A DNA stretch of 6,699 nt, taken from contig VBFZ01000009.1 of assembly GCA_005880805.1 (NCBI GenBank), positions 3,998-10,696 of the forward strand, read 5' to 3'. This DNA comes from Chloroflexota bacterium. GTDB lineage: Bacteria > Chloroflexota > Limnocylindria > Limnocylindrales > CSP1-4. Under the pieces are notes generated by a model. That model worked only from the letters and a program-made list of their open reading frames with translations, was not told the origin of the DNA and did not search any database. This document shows positions 4,945 through 6,699 of this stretch, piece after piece. A program made the translations under genes and the position numbers. Every line of letters begins with the position of its first letter. Within the stretch, counting starts at the first letter, position 1.

Positions 4945-5636
4945 TGGCCGAGTCGGGCGACGACCCGGCTGGGGGTTACCGGACCCTCGAATACGCGGTC
5001 ACCGACGGCGTCACCGTCATCACGCTCAATCGACCGAATGCGCTCAACGCGTTCGATCGGCCGATGAAGCGCGAGCTCCTCGCGGCAGTTCGCGCGGCTG
5101 CGCGTGACGACGCGGTGCGGGCCCTGCGCGAGCCGTTCGGCGGCGATCATCCGACGCTCGCCGAGGAGCTCCGGCGGCTCTACAACCCGATCATCCTCGA
5201 GCTCCGACGCCTGCCCAAGCCGGTCATCGCTGCGGTGAACGGCGTCGCCGCCGGCGCCGGCGCATCGCTCGCGTTCGCCTGTGATCTCCGCGTGGCCGCG
5301 GAAACCGCCAGCTTCGTGCTGGCGTTCGGCCGCGTTGGGCTCGTGCCTGACAACGGCGCCACCTGGTTTCTCCCCCGGCTCATCGGGCCCGGTCGCGCGG
5401 CTGAGCTGATGCTGAGCGGCGAACCGCTGTCCGCCGCACGCGCAGAGGACCTCGGCCTCGTGAACAAGGTCGTCCCGGCCGAGTCTCTGGCGGGCGAAGC
5501 GATGGCCATGGCTCGGCGGCTGGTCGACGCCGCCCCGATTGCGCTCGCGCTCACCAAGCGCGCGCTCAACCGCGCGCAGGAGGTTCGGAATGGACCGGGA
5601 CGCATCCTGGGAGCGCGAGCATCCACGAGGGGTTGA
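4944..5636 (+). pseudogene. PaaG-like enoyl-CoA hydratase/isomerase, internally deleted and C-truncated
   Basis: The start (MAESGDDPAGGYRTLEYAVT) is coupled to the preceding stop by TGATG. Residues 15-60 and 61-210 are clear crotonase sequence. VNGVAAGAGASLAFACDLRV at 98-117 and VGLVPDNGATWFLPRLIG at 131-148 are typical of PaaG-type isomerases, where the Asp of LVPD (Asp136 here) is the catalytic residue. Two lesions are visible. First, AVRA60 joins directly to L61REPF, so the strand normally reading roughly VVLTGxGRAFCAGxD is missing, removing about 15 residues and half of the oxyanion hole. Second, from residue 211 on the sequence is repeat copy B (QEVRNGPGRILGARASTRG, then stop), replacing the last roughly 45 residues, which carry the final helices needed for trimer contacts. 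The product should be inactive. A deliberately shortened variant is possible but unlikely. The intact gene would pair naturally with the upstream hydratase. Confidence 0.85.
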
Positions 5637-5773
5637 TCCCGACGAGGGATTGGCCGGCTCCCTGCGCGACGCTCCGCCCGACCCGTTCGCGCCCATCGAT
5701 CCGGGCGCGCCCGTGAGCGGCCACATCCCGGCCCCCGAGGCCGCGGGTCACCCGGCGTCGCACGCGCCCGAGC
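5574..5773 (+). repeat. Direct repeat copy B (200 bp, identical to 4143-4342)
   Basis: This copy begins inside codon 211 of the PaaG-like gene and ends at the first readable codon of the GT87 membrane protein. It carries a duplicate Shine-Dalgarno site (5578-5583) and ATG (5590). That ATG reads 61 codons of the DUF1444-like N-terminus and then enters the GT87 region one base out of phase, giving an Arg/Pro/Gly-rich shadow frame. A simple insertion would have left the rest of the crotonase on the right-hand side; it did not. The copy is therefore the joint between two unrelated broken genes. It could come from a repeat-mediated rearrangement or from misassembly. Confidence 0.97.
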
Positions 5774-6699
5774 CTGCGCTGGCTGCTCGCCGCGGCGGTG
5801 ACGGCCTACGTGCTGTACATCACGCGGAACTGGCGCTTTCCGGCCTCGAACGGGGTGACATTCCCGGGACTCTGGGCGGGCCTCGTCGTCGGCTCGAGCG
5901 TCGTCTGGCGGGTGGCGCGAGGCCGTTTCGGGCCGGTCGAGTACCTCGTCGTCCTGGCGGTGTGGGGAATGGTCCTCGGCGACATCACGCAGTTCTGGAG
6001 CCAGGCGTTTCGCGATCTCCACATCTACGTGAAGGCCGGCGAGCGCTTCCTCGCCGGCGAGCCGGTGTACATGACGGACCTCCTTACGAAGCGGCCGGAC
6101 GACCTCTCGAACTACCCCTACCTCTACCCGCCCTTGACGCTACCCCTGGTAGCGGGCCTCTCGCTGTTGCCAGGCGTCGTGGTGGACTGGGGCTGGCTCG
6201 GGCTTTCGATGGGGGTCGCGGTCTGGTCATTGCGCCGCTTTGGCCTCTCGTGGCCGTGGACGATCGCCGCCCTCATGTGGCCGCCTTTCCTGCAGGGTCT
6301 CTACGTCGGCAACGTCGCCGTGCTGCTCCTGGGCCTGTTCGCCGCGGCGCCGTATGCCGGCCGAGCCGCCGGCCTCGCAATTGCGCCGGTCTTCAAGCTC
6401 TACAGCGGCGTAGCAACGCTGTGGCTGGTCGGCGAGCGACGGTGGCGGGAGCTGATCGTTGGTGTCGCGTTCGTCGTCTTTGTCGCATTGGTGACCCTGC
6501 CACTGGTCGGGGTCACATCCTGGCAGGACTGGCTGAACGGCCTGCGGATCTATCGCCAGTCCGAGTTGGCTCTCCCGAACTACCTGTACGGGTTCGGCAT
6601 GCCCCGCTACATCCCGGAGATCGCGTGGGTCGTCGTCGCGTTTGTCGTGGTAGTCGCGGCGCTGGCGGTCCGCGGCAAGCTCGGCCTCGCCCGGCTTGG
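5774..6699 (+). CDS. GT87/DUF2029-type membrane glycosyltransferase, partial at both ends
   Basis: The frame is open from the repeat boundary to the window edge (308 codons) and encodes a polytopic membrane protein. Hydrophobic segments lie near residues 1-16, 32-46, 57-70, 120-133, 137-152, 162-172, 178-192, 198-218, 226-246 and 283-299. The first extramembrane loop reads DLHIYVKAGERFLAGEPVY at 81-99, followed by YPYLYPPLTLPLVAGLSLLP at 114-133. A D...Y...G..fl.G...Y loop followed by YPP is characteristic of GT87 (DUF2029) enzymes, which use polyprenyl-phosphate sugar donors outside the membrane to make lipoglycans or glycans. QGLYVGNVAVLLL at 174-186 and PVFKLY at 205-210 fit the family's later helices. 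There is no usable start: the in-frame stop upstream is TGA at 5714-5716 and no ATG, GTG or TTG occurs before GTG at 5798, which lies inside the first helix. The N-terminus is therefore lost or misjoined. The 3' end runs off the window. Confidence 0.8.
   Translation, partial: MRWLLAAAVTAYVLYITRNWRFPASNGVTFPGLWAGLVVGSSVVWRVARGRFGPVEYLVVLAVWGMVLGDITQFWSQAFRDLHIYVKAGERFLAGEPVYMTDLLTKRPDDLSNYPYLYPPLTLPLVAGLSLLPGVVVDWGWLGLSMGVAVWSLRRFGLSWPWTIAALMWPPFLQGLYVGNVAVLLLGLFAAAPYAGRAAGLAIAPVFKLYSGVATLWLVGERRWRELIVGVAFVVFVALVTLPLVGVTSWQDWLNGLRIYRQSELALPNYLYGFGMPRYIPEIAWVVVAFVVVVAALAVRGKLGLARL

Noticed and set aside
4143..5773. Insertion sequence or composite transposon bounded by the 200-bp repeats
   Set aside because: The repeats lack terminal inverted repeats, there is no transposase between them, and the enclosed genes continue the flanking operon.
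5590..6699. Plus-strand frame from the duplicated ATG through the GT87 region without a stop
   Set aside because: After residue 61 it becomes Arg/Pro/Gly-rich, while the frame one base over encodes a coherent multi-spanning membrane protein with GT87 motifs. The long open frame is a composition effect.

Overview
The window is very G+C-rich (by eye about two thirds or more), with the codon bias of a high-GC soil or water bacterium. At least two genes, fumC and the flavin reductase gene, appear to start directly behind a TANNNT-type -10 box with no room for a leader. This would suit Chloroflexota (Limnocylindria/Ellin6529-like lineages) or Actinomycetota. The assignment is inference and no marker gene settles it. 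Several broken genes and one chimeric-looking junction suggest either a decaying accessory locus or an imperfect (for example metagenomic) assembly.

Layout. At the left edge a possible minus-strand gene runs off the window (1-76). Class II fumarase fumC lies on the minus strand (210-1640). An 83-bp divergent promoter region separates it from a plus-strand flavin reductase-domain gene (1724-2248). Next comes a 20-bp tandem repeat (2248-2341) carrying five ATG codons in changing frames. The last ATG starts an alpha/beta hydrolase gene (2328-3209) that is interrupted by an in-frame TAG at 2880-2882 and ends in four copies of an 18-bp coding repeat. A new transcription unit then starts: a crotonase/enoyl-CoA hydratase (3301-4137), a DUF1444-like protein of unknown function (4159-4944) and a PaaG-like crotonase (4944-5636). 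The right end carries the body of a multi-spanning GT87/DUF2029-type membrane glycosyltransferase (5774-6699, open at both ends).

The striking structural fact is a perfect 200-bp direct repeat: 4143-4342 (start region of the DUF1444-like gene) and 5574-5773. The second copy abruptly replaces the C-terminus of the PaaG-like crotonase and abuts the N-truncated GT87 gene out of frame. The same crotonase has also lost the short internal segment that forms part of the oxyanion hole.

Working together. Two crotonases, a hydrolase and a flavin reductase would suit acyl-CoA or aromatic-acid catabolism (phenylacetate-like), feeding C4 units towards the TCA step catalysed by FumC. This is inference from families and proximity only. 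No ring oxygenase, CoA ligase or thiolase lies in the window. I see no CRISPR array, tRNA, rRNA, transposase or recognisable defence system. The most unusual candidate biology is the staircase of overlapping stop and start codons between the flavin reductase and the hydrolase.
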